64,000 bases of DNA from Sulfitobacter donghicola DSW-25 = KCTC 12864 = JCM 14565 (GTDB lineage Bacteria; Pseudomonadota; Alphaproteobacteria; Rhodobacterales; Rhodobacteraceae): positions 1,054,001 to 1,118,000 of the forward strand of contig NZ_JASF01000005.1 of the NCBI RefSeq assembly GCF_000622405.1, read 5' to 3'. Position numbers and translations under genes: made by a program. Position 1 is the first letter of the stretch. Every line of letters begins with the position of its first letter. Under the pieces are notes generated by a model. It did no database searches and was not told the DNA's origin. It saw only the letters and a list, made by a program, of their open reading frames with translations. Positions 33,353-45,304 of this stretch are shown piece after piece.

Positions 33353-36330
33353 GACCGGCCTCCTTTCGTTATGCGGTGGAAAAGGCCCATGAGCCGCGCC
33401 AAAGGCCCGGTGCCCGCGCCGCCGCAATGGCGGGCCAGCGCGCGGAAGAACTCGCCGATCACGACCTTGGCCGCGCCGTCCAGAAGCCGCCCGCCGACCG
33501 AGGCGACCTTGCCGCCGATCTCGGCCTCGTAGCGGTAGGCGATCTCGGTGCCGTCGTCGGTGTCGGTCAGTGTGATGCGGCCATGTCCGCCACCGGTGCC
33601 AAGCGCGCCGACAACTTGGCCCGACAGTGTCACGGCGTTGGGCGGGTCGAGGTCCGACAATTCAATATCGGCCTTGTAGCGGCCCCGGACCGGCCCGACG
33701 CCCAGCGTCACATCCGCTTTGAAGCGTGTCTCGCCGACCTTCTGCACGCCGTGCGAGCCGGGAATAATTGCATCGAGCGTCGCGGGATCCAGCAGCATCT
33801 GCCAGACATCGGTGCGGCTGGCCTGCACCACGGCGCGGCCTTCACCCGTGAGCTTACGCCCGCCAGTCGTGGCCTCGGCCTTCGTCTCGGGCACCGGGCT
33901 TTTCGGGCTGGGCTCGTCGCCAAAGATACACGCCGCGAGCTTGGACGCGGTCACTGGGAGGACGATATCTGGTGCATCGCCTTCGGGGGCCAGCGCGTCG
34001 GCCACGGCATTGGCGATGCAGACGGGCGTCGACATGCAATTGCCTTCGCCCACGCCCTTGGCCCCGAGCGGCGTGAAGGGCGACGGCGTCTCGTGATGCA
34101 GTATGACCAGTTCAGGCACCTCCATTACAGTCGGCAAGAGGTAGTCGGCCAGCGTGCCGGACTGGAACGATCCGTCCGCGCCGTAGGCATATTCCTCAAG
34201 GAACGCCGCGCCCACCGCCTGGGCAAAGCCGCCACGCACCTGACCGTCGACCATCGCAGGATGCAGGATCCGCCCGCAATCGTGCATGGTCACGTAATGG
34301 TCGATCTTAGGCTCAGCGGTCTCGGGGTCGATCTCGACCCCGCAGAAATCGAAGATGAACCCGTGACAGAGCGAGGAATTGATCCCGTCCTCGGCAGTCG
34401 GGGCCTCCAGTTCGGGCGGGCTCCAATAGACCGTCTCGCGCAGGGTGTGATCCACGTCGTCCGGCAGGGTGCCCGGCGACCAATGCGCCGTGGCGGCGAC
34501 CCGCGCGAAGGACAGGCTGTTGTCGGGATTGCCCCTGGCGCGTATGCGGCCCCCTTCGAAGGACACGTCCTCGAGCGCAATGTTCAGCTGTGTGGCCGCG
34601 ACCTTGGCCAGTTTATCGCGCAGCCGCGTTGCTGCGATCTCGGTCGCACCAGCAACCGCCGGGGCAAAGCGCGAGGCGTAGTTGCCCGAGGCGATGGACC
34701 AGGCATCGCGCATCGTGTCCACATCAGCCAGAACGCGCACCGCCTCCATCGGCAGCCCAAACTTGTCGGCCACGACTTGGGCCAGCACGGTCCGGTGGCC
34801 TTGACCCTGCGGGACCGAGGCGACCTTGACCGTGACTGAGCCGAGTGGGTCGATTGCGATGGTCGCGGTTGCCTGCGCACCGTTCTTGGGCCCCGCCTTG
34901 GCACGCTCTTCGGGGGTCAGGACGGTGGTGATGTAGCCCATGTTCGACACCGAAGGCTCAACCACGCAGGCAAATCCGATGCCGTAACGTCGGCCTTCGG
35001 CGCGGGCTTTGTCGCGGCGGGCGTAAAGGTCGGCCAGACCGCCTTCGGTGACCGCGCGGTCCAGCGCCGTGGCGTAATCGCCCGAGTCGTAGAGCGCGCC
35101 GCTTGCCGTGCGGTAGGGAAACGCCCCGGCTGGGATGAGGTTGCGGCGGATGACCTCCAGCTTGTCCAGCCCAAGCTGCCGCGCAATGGTGTCCATCAAC
35201 CGCTCCAGCGCGAAATAGATCTGCGGGCCGCCAAAGCCGCGATTAAGCCCGGTTGGCGTCTTGTTGGTCAGCACGACGCGGTTGCGGATGCTCATGTTCG
35301 ATATGTCGTAGGCGCCGGTCATGTTGCCGTGCATCCGGTAGAGCGTGGCAGGTTCCGGCGCGCGCAGATGGGCACCGCAATCCTCGATCTGATCCCAGTC
35401 AAGCGCGGTGATCCGGCCATCCGCCGCGACCGCCGCCTCGATCCGGGTCTGGCGATTGGTGGCTGAGACGCTGGCCGACAGATGCTCCAGCCGGTCCTCG
35501 ATCCACTTGACCGGCGCGCCCGCGATGCGCGCGGCAACGCCAGCGAGGATCATGTAGGGAAAGACGCCCTGCTTGATCCCGAAAGAACCACCGGAATCGG
35601 GCGGCGTGCGCAGCCGCAGCCGGTTGCCCGGCACGTTCAGCGACCGAGCCACCACTGCGTGGATCGAGAAGGGGCCCTGGAAATTCGCGGTGACGTCAAA
35701 GGCATCCTCGCCCGGCTCGTAGCTGGCGATCACGCCGTAGGTTTCAATCGGGGTGCAGGCGCTGCGCGGATAGGTGACGTCGATGCCGATCCGGTGCCGG
35801 GCGGCCTCGAACGCCGCCTCGGGATCGCCGTAGCGAAAGCGCCGTTCGTTGATGAGGTTGCCACCGAGGCTGGAATGCAGCACCGGTGCATCGTCCGAAA
35901 GTGCCGCGACCGGATCGACCACCGCGCGGCGCGGCGCGTAGTCGACCGCGACCAGATCGGCGGCATCCTCGGCCAGGTAGCGGTCGGTGGCGACGACCAT
36001 GGCCACCGGCTCACCGACATAGCGCACCCGCTCCACCGCCATTGGCCAGCATTCCACATTGGCCTTGACACCGACGGTCATCGACCGAGTGCGCAGCGCG
36101 ACGTCCTGTCCGGTGATGACGGCGACGACGCCGGGCGCGCATGCTGCCTCGGCGGTGTCGACCGACCGGATGTCGGCGTGGCCGTGTGGCGACCGCACGA
36201 AGGCCAATGCCAGCGTTCCGGCTGCCACCGGCAGATCGTCGATGTAACGCCCGTGCCCCGACAGGAGTGCCGGATCCTCGACGCGCGCGACCGAGCGGCC
36301 AACAAGTGGCTCTGTAACGGTATCTTTCAT
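33349..36330 (-). CDS. hmfA: 2-furoyl-CoA dehydrogenase, molybdenum subunit fused to a CoxG-like domain
   Basis: 993 aa. Residues 1-800 are a xanthine-dehydrogenase/aldehyde-oxidase type molybdopterin subunit (a GRYIDDL start, GSFGIKQGVFPY near 245, and a C-terminal LGAKGVGEGN, where the Glu is the likely base). Residues 830-993 are a separate SRPBCC/CoxG-like domain (GEGRAVVQASRTDVWQMLLD onward), a family linked to assembly or membrane attachment of such enzymes. It hydroxylates 2-furoyl-CoA at C5 using water. First enzyme gene after the AraC regulator. Confidence 0.85.
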   Translation of the reverse strand: MKDTVTEPLVGRSVARVEDPALLSGHGRYIDDLPVAAGTLALAFVRSPHGHADIRSVDTAEAACAPGVVAVITGQDVALRTRSMTVGVKANVECWPMAVERVRYVGEPVAMVVATDRYLAEDAADLVAVDYAPRRAVVDPVAALSDDAPVLHSSLGGNLINERRFRYGDPEAAFEAARHRIGIDVTYPRSACTPIETYGVIASYEPGEDAFDVTANFQGPFSIHAVVARSLNVPGNRLRLRTPPDSGGSFGIKQGVFPYMILAGVAARIAGAPVKWIEDRLEHLSASVSATNRQTRIEAAVAADGRITALDWDQIEDCGAHLRAPEPATLYRMHGNMTGAYDISNMSIRNRVVLTNKTPTGLNRGFGGPQIYFALERLMDTIARQLGLDKLEVIRRNLIPAGAFPYRTASGALYDSGDYATALDRAVTEGGLADLYARRDKARAEGRRYGIGFACVVEPSVSNMGYITTVLTPEERAKAGPKNGAQATATIAIDPLGSVTVKVASVPQGQGHRTVLAQVVADKFGLPMEAVRVLADVDTMRDAWSIASGNYASRFAPAVAGATEIAATRLRDKLAKVAATQLNIALEDVSFEGGRIRARGNPDNSLSFARVAATAHWSPGTLPDDVDHTLRETVYWSPPELEAPTAEDGINSSLCHGFIFDFCGVEIDPETAEPKIDHYVTMHDCGRILHPAMVDGQVRGGFAQAVGAAFLEEYAYGADGSFQSGTLADYLLPTVMEVPELVILHHETPSPFTPLGAKGVGEGNCMSTPVCIANAVADALAPEGDAPDIVLPVTASKLAACIFGDEPSPKSPVPETKAEATTGGRKLTGEGRAVVQASRTDVWQMLLDPATLDAIIPGSHGVQKVGETRFKADVTLGVGPVRGRYKADIELSDLDPPNAVTLSGQVVGALGTGGGHGRITLTDTDDGTEIAYRYEAEIGGKVASVGGRLLDGAAKVVIGEFFRALARHCGGAGTGPLARLMGLFHRITKGGRS

Positions 36331-36445
36331 GTCTCCTCCCGGCTTGGCATGGGCAAGCCCTTGGGAAGGGACGTTAGGCGGTCATCCGTAGGCCCCGCGA
36401 TCCCGCCAGGTCTCGGACCTTACCGAGGAGTCTCAAAAACCGGGG

Positions 36446-37300
36446 TCAGCCGTTGTCGCGAAGTGCCGAGACATCGCGGAATATGCTGGGCGAGGAGCCA
36501 GCATGGTCGTGAAAGAAGCGCGAGAAATGCGCCGGCACCGAAAAGCCCAGATCGTCGGAGATGTCGGTGAAACTGCGGGTGTCGTTTGCGACCGCCTGCA
36601 CCGCGCGTTCGACCCGCTGGGTGTTCAGATAGACACGCGGAGAAATGCCGGTCTCGGCCTCGAACAGCCGGAAGAAATGCGCGCGGGACACACCGCTTTC
36701 GCGCGCCAGCCACTCCATCGATGGAATGCGGGCCGGGTCCGCGCGCATCAAGCCCAGGGCCCGCGCGATCCGCCGGTCGGGTGCGCGCATTGCCGTGGCC
36801 CGCGCTCGGAGCGACGGCTGCGCTTCGCGCCAAAGCGCCAGCCGCTCGATGATCGAGACCATCAACCGCCCGATCAGCCGCTCATGTGCTGTGGCGTCGC
36901 CCGGGGCCTGCACCATCGCCTCGGCGGTTTCGCCGACCTGGCGGCGGATCTGTGGGGTGATGGCACCGCCCGGATGCGGAAAAAAACCCGGTCCCGCGCT
37001 CGCCTGCCAATTGCTGCGAAACGCGCCCAGCCAGTTCGGCTCGATGTAAAGCGCGAGGATGATCGTCGGTGGCTGCCCGGCGCGGTGCACGTAGCTGTGG
37101 TGTTCCCAAGCGTTGATGAGAACGGCGCTTTCATCGGTCAGCGCCACGCGCCGCCCGCCCACGTCAAACTCGGTATCCGCACCTTCGACCTTGAGCAGCG
37201 CGTGGCATTGCGCATGTGCGTGCTTGACCAAAGGCCGATCCATATCCAAGAGAGCGACCCGCCCGAACGACCCGATAGCAATCCTCAGAGCAGACGACAT
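36446..37300 (-). CDS. AraC-family regulator of the furoate operon
   Basis: 284-aa AraC/XylS protein: an N-terminal cupin-like sensing domain (1-150) and two C-terminal helix-turn-helix motifs (about 185-280: WLARESGVSRAHFFRLFEAE, then ISDDLGFSVPAHFSRFFHDH). It lies 115 bases upstream of hmfA on the same strand and is as GC-rich as the enzyme genes, so it probably moved with them and activates them in response to furoate or furoyl-CoA. AraC-type regulators are reported with furoate genes in pseudomonads. Confidence 0.82.
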   Translation of the reverse strand: MSSALRIAIGSFGRVALLDMDRPLVKHAHAQCHALLKVEGADTEFDVGGRRVALTDESAVLINAWEHHSYVHRAGQPPTIILALYIEPNWLGAFRSNWQASAGPGFFPHPGGAITPQIRRQVGETAEAMVQAPGDATAHERLIGRLMVSIIERLALWREAQPSLRARATAMRAPDRRIARALGLMRADPARIPSMEWLARESGVSRAHFFRLFEAETGISPRVYLNTQRVERAVQAVANDTRSFTDISDDLGFSVPAHFSRFFHDHAGSSPSIFRDVSALRDNG

Positions 37301-37993
37301 ATAACAACCTTAGCAGTTTGCCTGGTCTGGTCAATTTTGCTTGCTCGCTCGCGTCGTAAGCAATCCGCGTTCCAGGTGCCTGCTGATGCGGAATATGACC
37401 GATACCGGTAGGCGGATAAGACTGCATTAAGGTCGGCTGGGTCAAGAAAATTGTAGATCCGGGTTCTCTTCCTCGCTGCAACATACATGAACGGCTGCTT
37501 TTTACGCCGCGCAGCAGCGCCAATAATTATGCGATCGCGGCGATTTTCTTGCTGCGAGCGCGCGCAGCGCGAATTTCGAATTCACAGGATGGGCTCGAAG
37601 CCGACCTTCGCCGCGAACTGCTCGAACGGCAGCTCTGGGCCGTTCGTGTCGGTCGACACCATGGGCGGAAACCGGACCTTAGCTGCACCTGCAAACATCT
37701 TTTTGCAGATCGGTGAAAGCGGTCATTCGAGACCCCGAAAGCCCAACCAACCATGCTGCGCCAGCCATCAAGGTCAGCTATGCGCAGAAAGCGTACTTTG
37801 CAAATTCACGCGAACGGCCAAAAATTACCGCTCGAGTTGGCCCCGCACGCTGCGACGCAGCTTCCCCGAAGCAGTCATTGATACGTTGATGCAGCATTAT
37901 TGAGGTATTAAGGTCTGCTACGCGGACGGAGCGGGCTTTCGCTGCGGTTGCGCCAACGACCGCTTCATAATCACATTTTGCATATGTCCCAGA
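37301..37993. repeat. Gene-free region with degenerate repeats (family A)
   Basis: About 690 bases. The first 150 form the promoter region of the AraC gene. From about 37560 the sequence contains repeat modules shared with other intergenic regions here: GACCTTCGCCGCGAACTG near 37602 and CGAAGCAGTCATTGATA near 37866. A 138-codon plus-strand frame across it has repeat-derived composition and is not taken as a gene. Confidence 0.5.
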
Positions 37994-38572
37994 CTACTCC
38001 TGGAGCGGGTCAGAAATTCTTTCCTTTTCAAATCCAACTAAAGCTGCCAGCTTTCCGTCAAGCAAACTAGAGAGTACCGGACCAAACACACGCGAACCGA
38101 TCGGTTCATTATTGTTATTGAGAAGGACCGCTGCATGACGATCAAATCTCACTACTGAACCGTCTTCGCGACGTACTTCCTTGGCTGTGCGAACAACAAC
38201 AGCCTTGCGGATGTCGCCTTTTTTCATACGGCCACGAGGAATAGCTTCCCTTACTGACACGACGATAATGTCGCCAATAGAAGCGTATTTGCGTTTGGAA
38301 CCGGCCAAGACCTTGATGCACTGAACACTGCGTGCGCCACTATTATCAGCAACATCTAGAATCGTCTTCAATGCAATGAAATTGACCTCTGACTCAGGCT
38401 GAGTTTTTTCGTTAACTTGGCCAATCGCTTTGTCATAAGCGACCTTCCACATTCCACGGTCAATTGCAGGAAGTGAGTTTCCACCTCTAAAAAGCTGGCC
38501 AAACACTCTAGCGGATAACGTTTCAAGCGCTTCCGTGTGGTCATCTTCGGATTTGTTCTCGAATTCAGTCAT
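37994..38572 (-). CDS. uL14 (RplN) paralogue with N-terminal extension
   Basis: 192 aa. Residues about 65-166 are clearly ribosomal protein L14: [75 protein letters not shown]. Normal L14 has 122 aa and starts directly before this core. Here 64 unrelated residues precede it ([11 protein letters not shown]...[13 protein letters not shown]), and the C-terminal helices are replaced by [20 protein letters not shown]. It is not in a ribosomal operon. The ATG overlaps the stop of the upstream unknown gene (ATGA). It might bind 23S rRNA or L14 partners such as RsfS, but function is unknown. Confidence 0.8.
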   Translation of the reverse strand: MTEFENKSEDDHTEALETLSARVFGQLFRGGNSLPAIDRGMWKVAYDKAIGQVNEKTQPESEVNFIALKTILDVADNSGARSVQCIKVLAGSKRKYASIGDIIVVSVREAIPRGRMKKGDIRKAVVVRTAKEVRREDGSVVRFDRHAAVLLNNNNEPIGSRVFGPVLSSLLDGKLAALVGFEKERISDPLQE

Positions 38573-39138
38573 TCTGCGTTTCCTGTACCAGACCCACGAT
38601 TTCCTAGATCGTCGATGAGGGATTGTATCAGCATAGCATTTGGAAAATGTGTTGCCATCATCAACTCATGCAATAATTCTGTTCCCAAAAATGGCTTCTT
38701 GTTTGCAGGCGACGGCTGAAATAAGATCAGGCTGTACACACTTGCGGCGGCAACTACGCGGGAAGTGTCGCGCTGGATTCTGGTTAGGGTATTTAGGTCA
38801 GATACACCGCCAACCTCGCAAAATTCAGTGGCTAAGGCGTGGCTTGTAATGGCCTCATCATGCGGTTGATTTGGGTATCCGGCTGCGATTAACACATTTG
38901 GCGGGATGTATTTCGAACGGCGCCAAACATAAGTTAGAATCTGGCGCCCTACAATCGTTGAAAGTTTGTTCCGTGCGGAAAACCGGTCTTGTAGATCACT
39001 TTCGGCGCTGCAATTCTCTTCGAGAAAAACTTGTTGCTTAAGTGCCTCATGGTATTGCGCTTCCATCCGATACTGCAGATCGGCAGCCATGAGCGAAATT
39101 GTAATCTGACTGTTTTTGTGTTCTTCAGGTTGTTTCAA
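38569..39138 (-). CDS. Unknown protein coupled to the L14 paralogue
   Basis: 189-aa soluble protein with no motif I recognise, no signal peptide and no membrane segment. It looks mainly alpha-helical (for example [20 protein letters not shown] at about 18-37). Several Cys and aromatic residues are scattered. Its stop overlaps the start of the L14-like gene by four bases, so the two proteins are made together and may interact. Upstream is a 209-bp AT-rich intergenic region that should hold the promoter. Confidence 0.6.
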   Translation of the reverse strand: MKQPEEHKNSQITISLMAADLQYRMEAQYHEALKQQVFLEENCSAESDLQDRFSARNKLSTIVGRQILTYVWRRSKYIPPNVLIAAGYPNQPHDEAITSHALATEFCEVGGVSDLNTLTRIQRDTSRVVAAASVYSLILFQPSPANKKPFLGTELLHELMMATHFPNAMLIQSLIDDLGNRGSGTGNAE

Positions 39139-39347
39139 TTTTCTGGTTCCATATGCACATGGATATTAAGGATCTCACGAGAACAACTGTAGGCTAAGAA
39201 TCCCAAGAGGACTACAAGACAAATTGTCGGGTCAATCCGTCTGCTGCTTAGGTCTTCCGATACTGTCTATCTTAAGCGTCTGGTCTTAATGTTGAATTTT
39301 AAACACTTCACTTTGCAATTAGGTCTGTTTCTCGAAGGAGAATTCAG

Positions 39348-39506
39348 ATGAAATGTAAGTGCGAATACCGCTCTCTCGTAGTCAAAGTACCCGTCCCGTG
39401 GTCTCAAATGCCTGTCACTATTGAAGCTTCACATCGTGTGGCCATATGGTGGGGTGTAGCGGCCTCAGCTAGTCTTGTGTTGGCCATAGCACTGAAACTT
39501 CTGTGA
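39348..39506 (+). CDS. Small single-span membrane protein
   Basis: 52 aa, supported by AAGGAG six bases before the ATG. The N-terminal half is polar with two Cys (MKCKCEYRSLVVKVPVPWSQ). The C-terminal 25 residues form one membrane helix (from about VAIWWGVAASASLVLAIALK) ending right at the stop. Divergent from the L14-like pair. Function unknown; size and shape suit a small membrane regulator or a toxin-like peptide. Confidence 0.5.
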   Translation: MKCKCEYRSLVVKVPVPWSQMPVTIEASHRVAIWWGVAASASLVLAIALKLL

Positions 39507-39529
39507 TCAGCGGTTTGCCATGCCTCAGA

Positions 39530-39679
39530 AATTGGTCATGTTTAGAAATGCCGACCTTCGCTATCCTGCGGCAAGTTGGTCACTCTGGGCTCCTTGCTGC
39601 CGTTCGCTGCGGTTGCAAACGAAATCACTGCTAAATTGGAAGGCGAGAGGCGGCAATGCGGACAAAGCTGCCTTGCAAA
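39530..39679. repeat. Degenerate repeat (family A) after the small membrane protein
   Basis: Contains GCCGACCTTCGCTATCCTGC near 39548 and TTCGCTGCGGTTGCAAACG near 39604, which match modules at 37.6, 37.94 and 40.13 kb. No coding potential of its own. Confidence 0.45.
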
Positions 39680-40072
39680 CTATGACTTTTTCTCGATCTG
39701 CTCCGCAAGACGCTCGATTTCGAGGCTCGCTAATTTTCCCCCAGTGCCAAGCCACACCACTGCTTCTTCGATTTCTTCCTCAGACAAGTTTTCTGATGTG
39801 GCTGCATTCGCAAGGCTGTCGAAACCTTCAGGTCCGCAGTTGAATACGCTACGTCGACCAATATCATCTATATAACTGACAAATCCTGATTTTTCCAAGA
39901 CTGATGCGGCTCGTTCCAAGTCCCCGGAACACATATTGTCAAAGGTCCAAAGCTCTCCTCCTCCAACATAGCCTTCGGGTTTGTATTGATTATCGTAAAC
40001 GCTTTTCGCCAAAGCGAGGAGCAACATGTGTTTTGTGTAAGCGGGTTGATGAGGCTTAATTGAATAGATCAT
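39680..40072 (-). CDS. Unknown protein
   Basis: 130 aa from an ATG at 40072. A longer frame back to 40255 runs into repeat sequence (its first 60 residues are repeat-derived), so I prefer the short form, although no clear ribosome binding site precedes it. The protein has KHMLLLALAKSVYDNQY and GGGELWTFDNM segments and an acidic C-terminal helix (SEEEIEEAVVWLG); possibly a small winged-helix-like protein. No function assigned. Confidence 0.5.
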   Translation of the reverse strand: MIYSIKPHQPAYTKHMLLLALAKSVYDNQYKPEGYVGGGELWTFDNMCSGDLERAASVLEKSGFVSYIDDIGRRSVFNCGPEGFDSLANAATSENLSEEEIEEAVVWLGTGGKLASLEIERLAEQIEKKS

Positions 40073-40109
40073 GTGGCAATAGTATGAATTCAAGCTTTGC
40101 CCGACAATA

Positions 40110-40330
40110 GAAACAAGGGCTCTTTGCCGACTTTCGCCGCGATTGCACATCGAAAAAGCTGGGTCGCAGCCCTGAGCGTCCGCTTTCTTCAAATTGCCAG
40201 TTTCGTTTGCGGGCGCAGCGAAGGTACGCAATCCGCCCAAGGTTTCGTTGGCCATGTCTGCTTTGGGCTGACAGCCGTCATCCGGTGTGATTGCTCAGGC
40301 CGGTGGCAGGGAGTTTTGCGCAAAAAAACA
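40110..40330. repeat. Degenerate repeat (family A) between two small genes
   Basis: Contains GACTTTCGCCGCGATTGCAC at 40129-40148 and the mirrored GCAGCGAAGGTACGCAATCC near 40220, i.e. modules of the dispersed repeat in both orientations. The apparent open frames across it (plus and minus) are repeat-derived. Confidence 0.5.
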
Positions 40331-40481
40331 CGCGCTGCATCGCCGCAAGTCCGCTTAGAGCCCTTCTTGACCAGAAGCTCTCGACCAACTTGTGGGCTCA
40401 GACTATGGTAATAGGGGGGATGAAAAGCTAAATGCAGCAATGGCTAATCTTACTGGAGCTGTTTTTCTTGGAGGTAGTTTG

Positions 40482-40748
40482 ATGACCAATGAAATAGATC
40501 TGCACGCGGCAAATCATGTGCCAGCTTCTGGGTTGGGCCGATCGCTGGTATATTACTATTTTGTTTTGATTTTGTCGGTGCCGGTCATCCTGTTTGGCAT
40601 AACCAATACCACTTTGAAATTCGGTATTCTTGCTTTGATGTTAAGCGCTTTGGTTGCGCCGCCGGTATACGTTTTGCGGAAAAAGCGAAGACTGCGTGCG
40701 CTTCGTCAAGCACAGGTTACGGCGCTAAGAAAACGTTCCGACGAATGA
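40482..40748 (+). CDS. Small two-span membrane protein
   Basis: 88 aa from ATG 40482, which has GGAGGT eight bases upstream; an ATG at 40392 is in frame but has no such site. Two hydrophobic helices (about 21-39, YYYFVLILSVPVILFG; about 44-62, FGILALMLSALVAPPVYVL) are followed by a strongly basic tail (RKKRRLRALRQ). Function unknown. Confidence 0.6.
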   Translation: MTNEIDLHAANHVPASGLGRSLVYYYFVLILSVPVILFGITNTTLKFGILALMLSALVAPPVYVLRKKRRLRALRQAQVTALRKRSDE

Positions 40749-41087
40749 CTGCTGCAGCGGTGGACAACGGTCACTTTGTCCGCATTGCGGTCATCGAACC
40801 ACTTAAATGCTGCGCACCTTTGGCAATGTCCGCTTCGGGGAAGCTGCACTGCGGCGTGGCGACCATTCGTCAATGGCTGGTTTGGGCCGTAAGTACCACA
40901 GCTTGAAGCCGTTTTGCTCTGTAAGCAGCGAATCTGAAAGTCTTTGATAATCGGCTTTGATGAGTGAATCAGCGCTTGGTCATGGGTCAGTAACATGTGC
41001 AAAAATGAAGGTATTGACACCCATTTGCAGCCTTATGGTCCTAAATTTGCATTCTTATGGGTTAATGACAACAACAATGATAGAATT
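40749..41087. other. Gene-free region before tRNA-Arg, partly repeat-like
   Basis: 339 bases. The first 170 resemble family A repeats (GGTCACTTTGTCCGCATTGC near 40767; GCGACCATTCGTCAATGGCT near 40859). The rest is AT-richer spacer in front of the 3' end of tRNA-Arg. No duplicate of the tRNA 3' end was found elsewhere in the window, so an integrase-type attachment site is not supported. Confidence 0.4.
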
Positions 41088-41165
41088 TGGCGAGCCGTGG
41101 AGGACTCGAACCCCCGACCTGAGAATTAGAAGTTCCCTGCTCTAATCCAGCTGAGCTAACGGCCC
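41088..41165 (-). tRNA. tRNA-Arg (anticodon TCT)
   Basis: Cloverleaf read on the minus strand: acceptor GGGCCGT/ACGGCTC, D arm GCTC/GAGC, anticodon stem GGGAA/TTCTC with loop CTTCTAA (anticodon TCT), T arm GGGGG-TTCGAGT-CCTCC, and an encoded CCA at 41088-41090. Its 3' end faces the accessory stretch. Confidence 0.95.
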
Positions 41166-41251
41166 GCGTTTGTTTGTTATATCCGTCAATTACCCCAAGA
41201 TTGTCAACGTACTAACGTAATATTGGTCGGGGGATTTAACGGCAGGGCCTT

Positions 41252-42118
41252 CTAAACATCAGCAAACCACTCTGGCAAAATGGTCCGGCAGACATAGTTT
41301 ATAAATGGAGGCTTAACGATCCCGCGCTCTGGATCACGAACTGGATTGTCTCTGATCTGTTCGTAACCGTAAGCTACGGCATCATCCCATGGCAGTTCCT
41401 TCGCGGCTGCGAGCTTGCGAAAGAAACGTTTCGCATGGAAATCTGGTTTAGCCCAACCATTAACACTCCAATCCTCACCGACGCTATCTGCAACCGATTG
41501 CCGCACAGCGTTCGTTTCTTTTAGGGCTTCTGAATTCGCATGCTTTAAGTGAACGAGGAACACATCATCAGGCATCTCAAAAGGAAAATCCGCCGTTTTT
41601 CGGTGCCCGCAGAAAACCCCATGCCATCTAAGCGGTAGTGCCTTCCGAACCGCCCAAGCCTTGCTGTAGTTGCCAGTTACTGCGGCGACATTCCGTGATG
41701 GAAATACTTTTTCCCCCTCCTCCAAGGGGGCGTCCCCCTCGATCTCAGCCAAGTTTAAGCCTAGGGCAAAAAGAGCCGGCGCTGAGGTGCTTTCGAAAAG
41801 CGCTTGGAAAGAAGGGTATTTGTTGGGGTTAAAGCAGATCAATTCATCTGCGTCGGTCTGGATAACCCAGTCGTAAATGTTATTTAGCCCTGATTGAAAA
41901 CCATTGATCAACCGCATCCGCACCCGGTCAAAATGCTTCAACTCATCCCTTGGTATCGTGATAACGCTGGCTTTTGGGCAGATCCGCTGGATCTCGGGGT
42001 CATATCCGTGAGACACAATGTACAAGTTTTCATGCCCAATATGCCCCCCAAAGTGTTCGTACCACTGGTTTAGAGCCCAATAGTCCTTGTGAACCATGGT
42101 AATGGCACAGATTTTCAT
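41252..42118 (-). CDS. Family 2-like glycosyltransferase
   Basis: 288 aa from ATG 42118 (GGAAG about 9 bases upstream), where the protein begins with the typical KICAITMVHKDYWALNQWYE. The DxD motif that binds the nucleotide-sugar metal is in WVIQTDADELI. The type is the glycosyltransferase 2/92-like group that starts with a short beta strand and lacks membrane helices. Likely role: adding a sugar to a surface polysaccharide or lipid; the acceptor is unknown. It is a lone gene between tRNA-Arg and the rRNA operon. Confidence 0.75.
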   Translation of the reverse strand: MKICAITMVHKDYWALNQWYEHFGGHIGHENLYIVSHGYDPEIQRICPKASVITIPRDELKHFDRVRMRLINGFQSGLNNIYDWVIQTDADELICFNPNKYPSFQALFESTSAPALFALGLNLAEIEGDAPLEEGEKVFPSRNVAAVTGNYSKAWAVRKALPLRWHGVFCGHRKTADFPFEMPDDVFLVHLKHANSEALKETNAVRQSVADSVGEDWSVNGWAKPDFHAKRFFRKLAAAKELPWDDAVAYGYEQIRDNPVRDPERGIVKPPFINYVCRTILPEWFADV

Positions 42119-42185
42119 TTTGTGGCTTCCAGTTATTCTCTGCAACGCTTGCAGGGTATTCGGAATATACTGTGTATGGAACGTC

Positions 42186-42220
42186 AAAACGCCGCTGAGA
42201 ATTACCACAGCGGCGTTTTT
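42186..42220 (-). terminator. Terminator of the rRNA operon (bidirectional)
   Basis: Strong stem AACGCCGCTG/CAGCGGCGTT with a 10-base loop, flanked by A-rich and T-rich tracts on both sides. It lies about 45 bases past the 5S gene. No tRNA-fMet gene stands between 5S and this terminator. Confidence 0.85.
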
Positions 42221-42264
42221 TGAATGTTTTGTTTATCGTCGAGAGATATTTAGGAACTTATTAG

Positions 42265-42381
<117 letters not shown>

Positions 42382-42472
42382 AAATAAATTCCTAAATTGT
42401 CCAAGTCAGCACGCTGATTGTGTGTGTATGCTTTTGACTAGTAACAGAAGTCTTTCTGTTACTGGATCAAAT

Positions 42473-45304
<2,832 letters not shown>

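Noticed and set aside
37487..37903. 138-codon plus-strand frame
   Set aside because: It runs through repeat modules shared with other intergenic regions; no ribosome binding site or protein-like features.
41088..41165. tRNA-Arg as integration site of an island
   Set aside because: No integrase gene and no second copy of the tRNA 3' end within the window.
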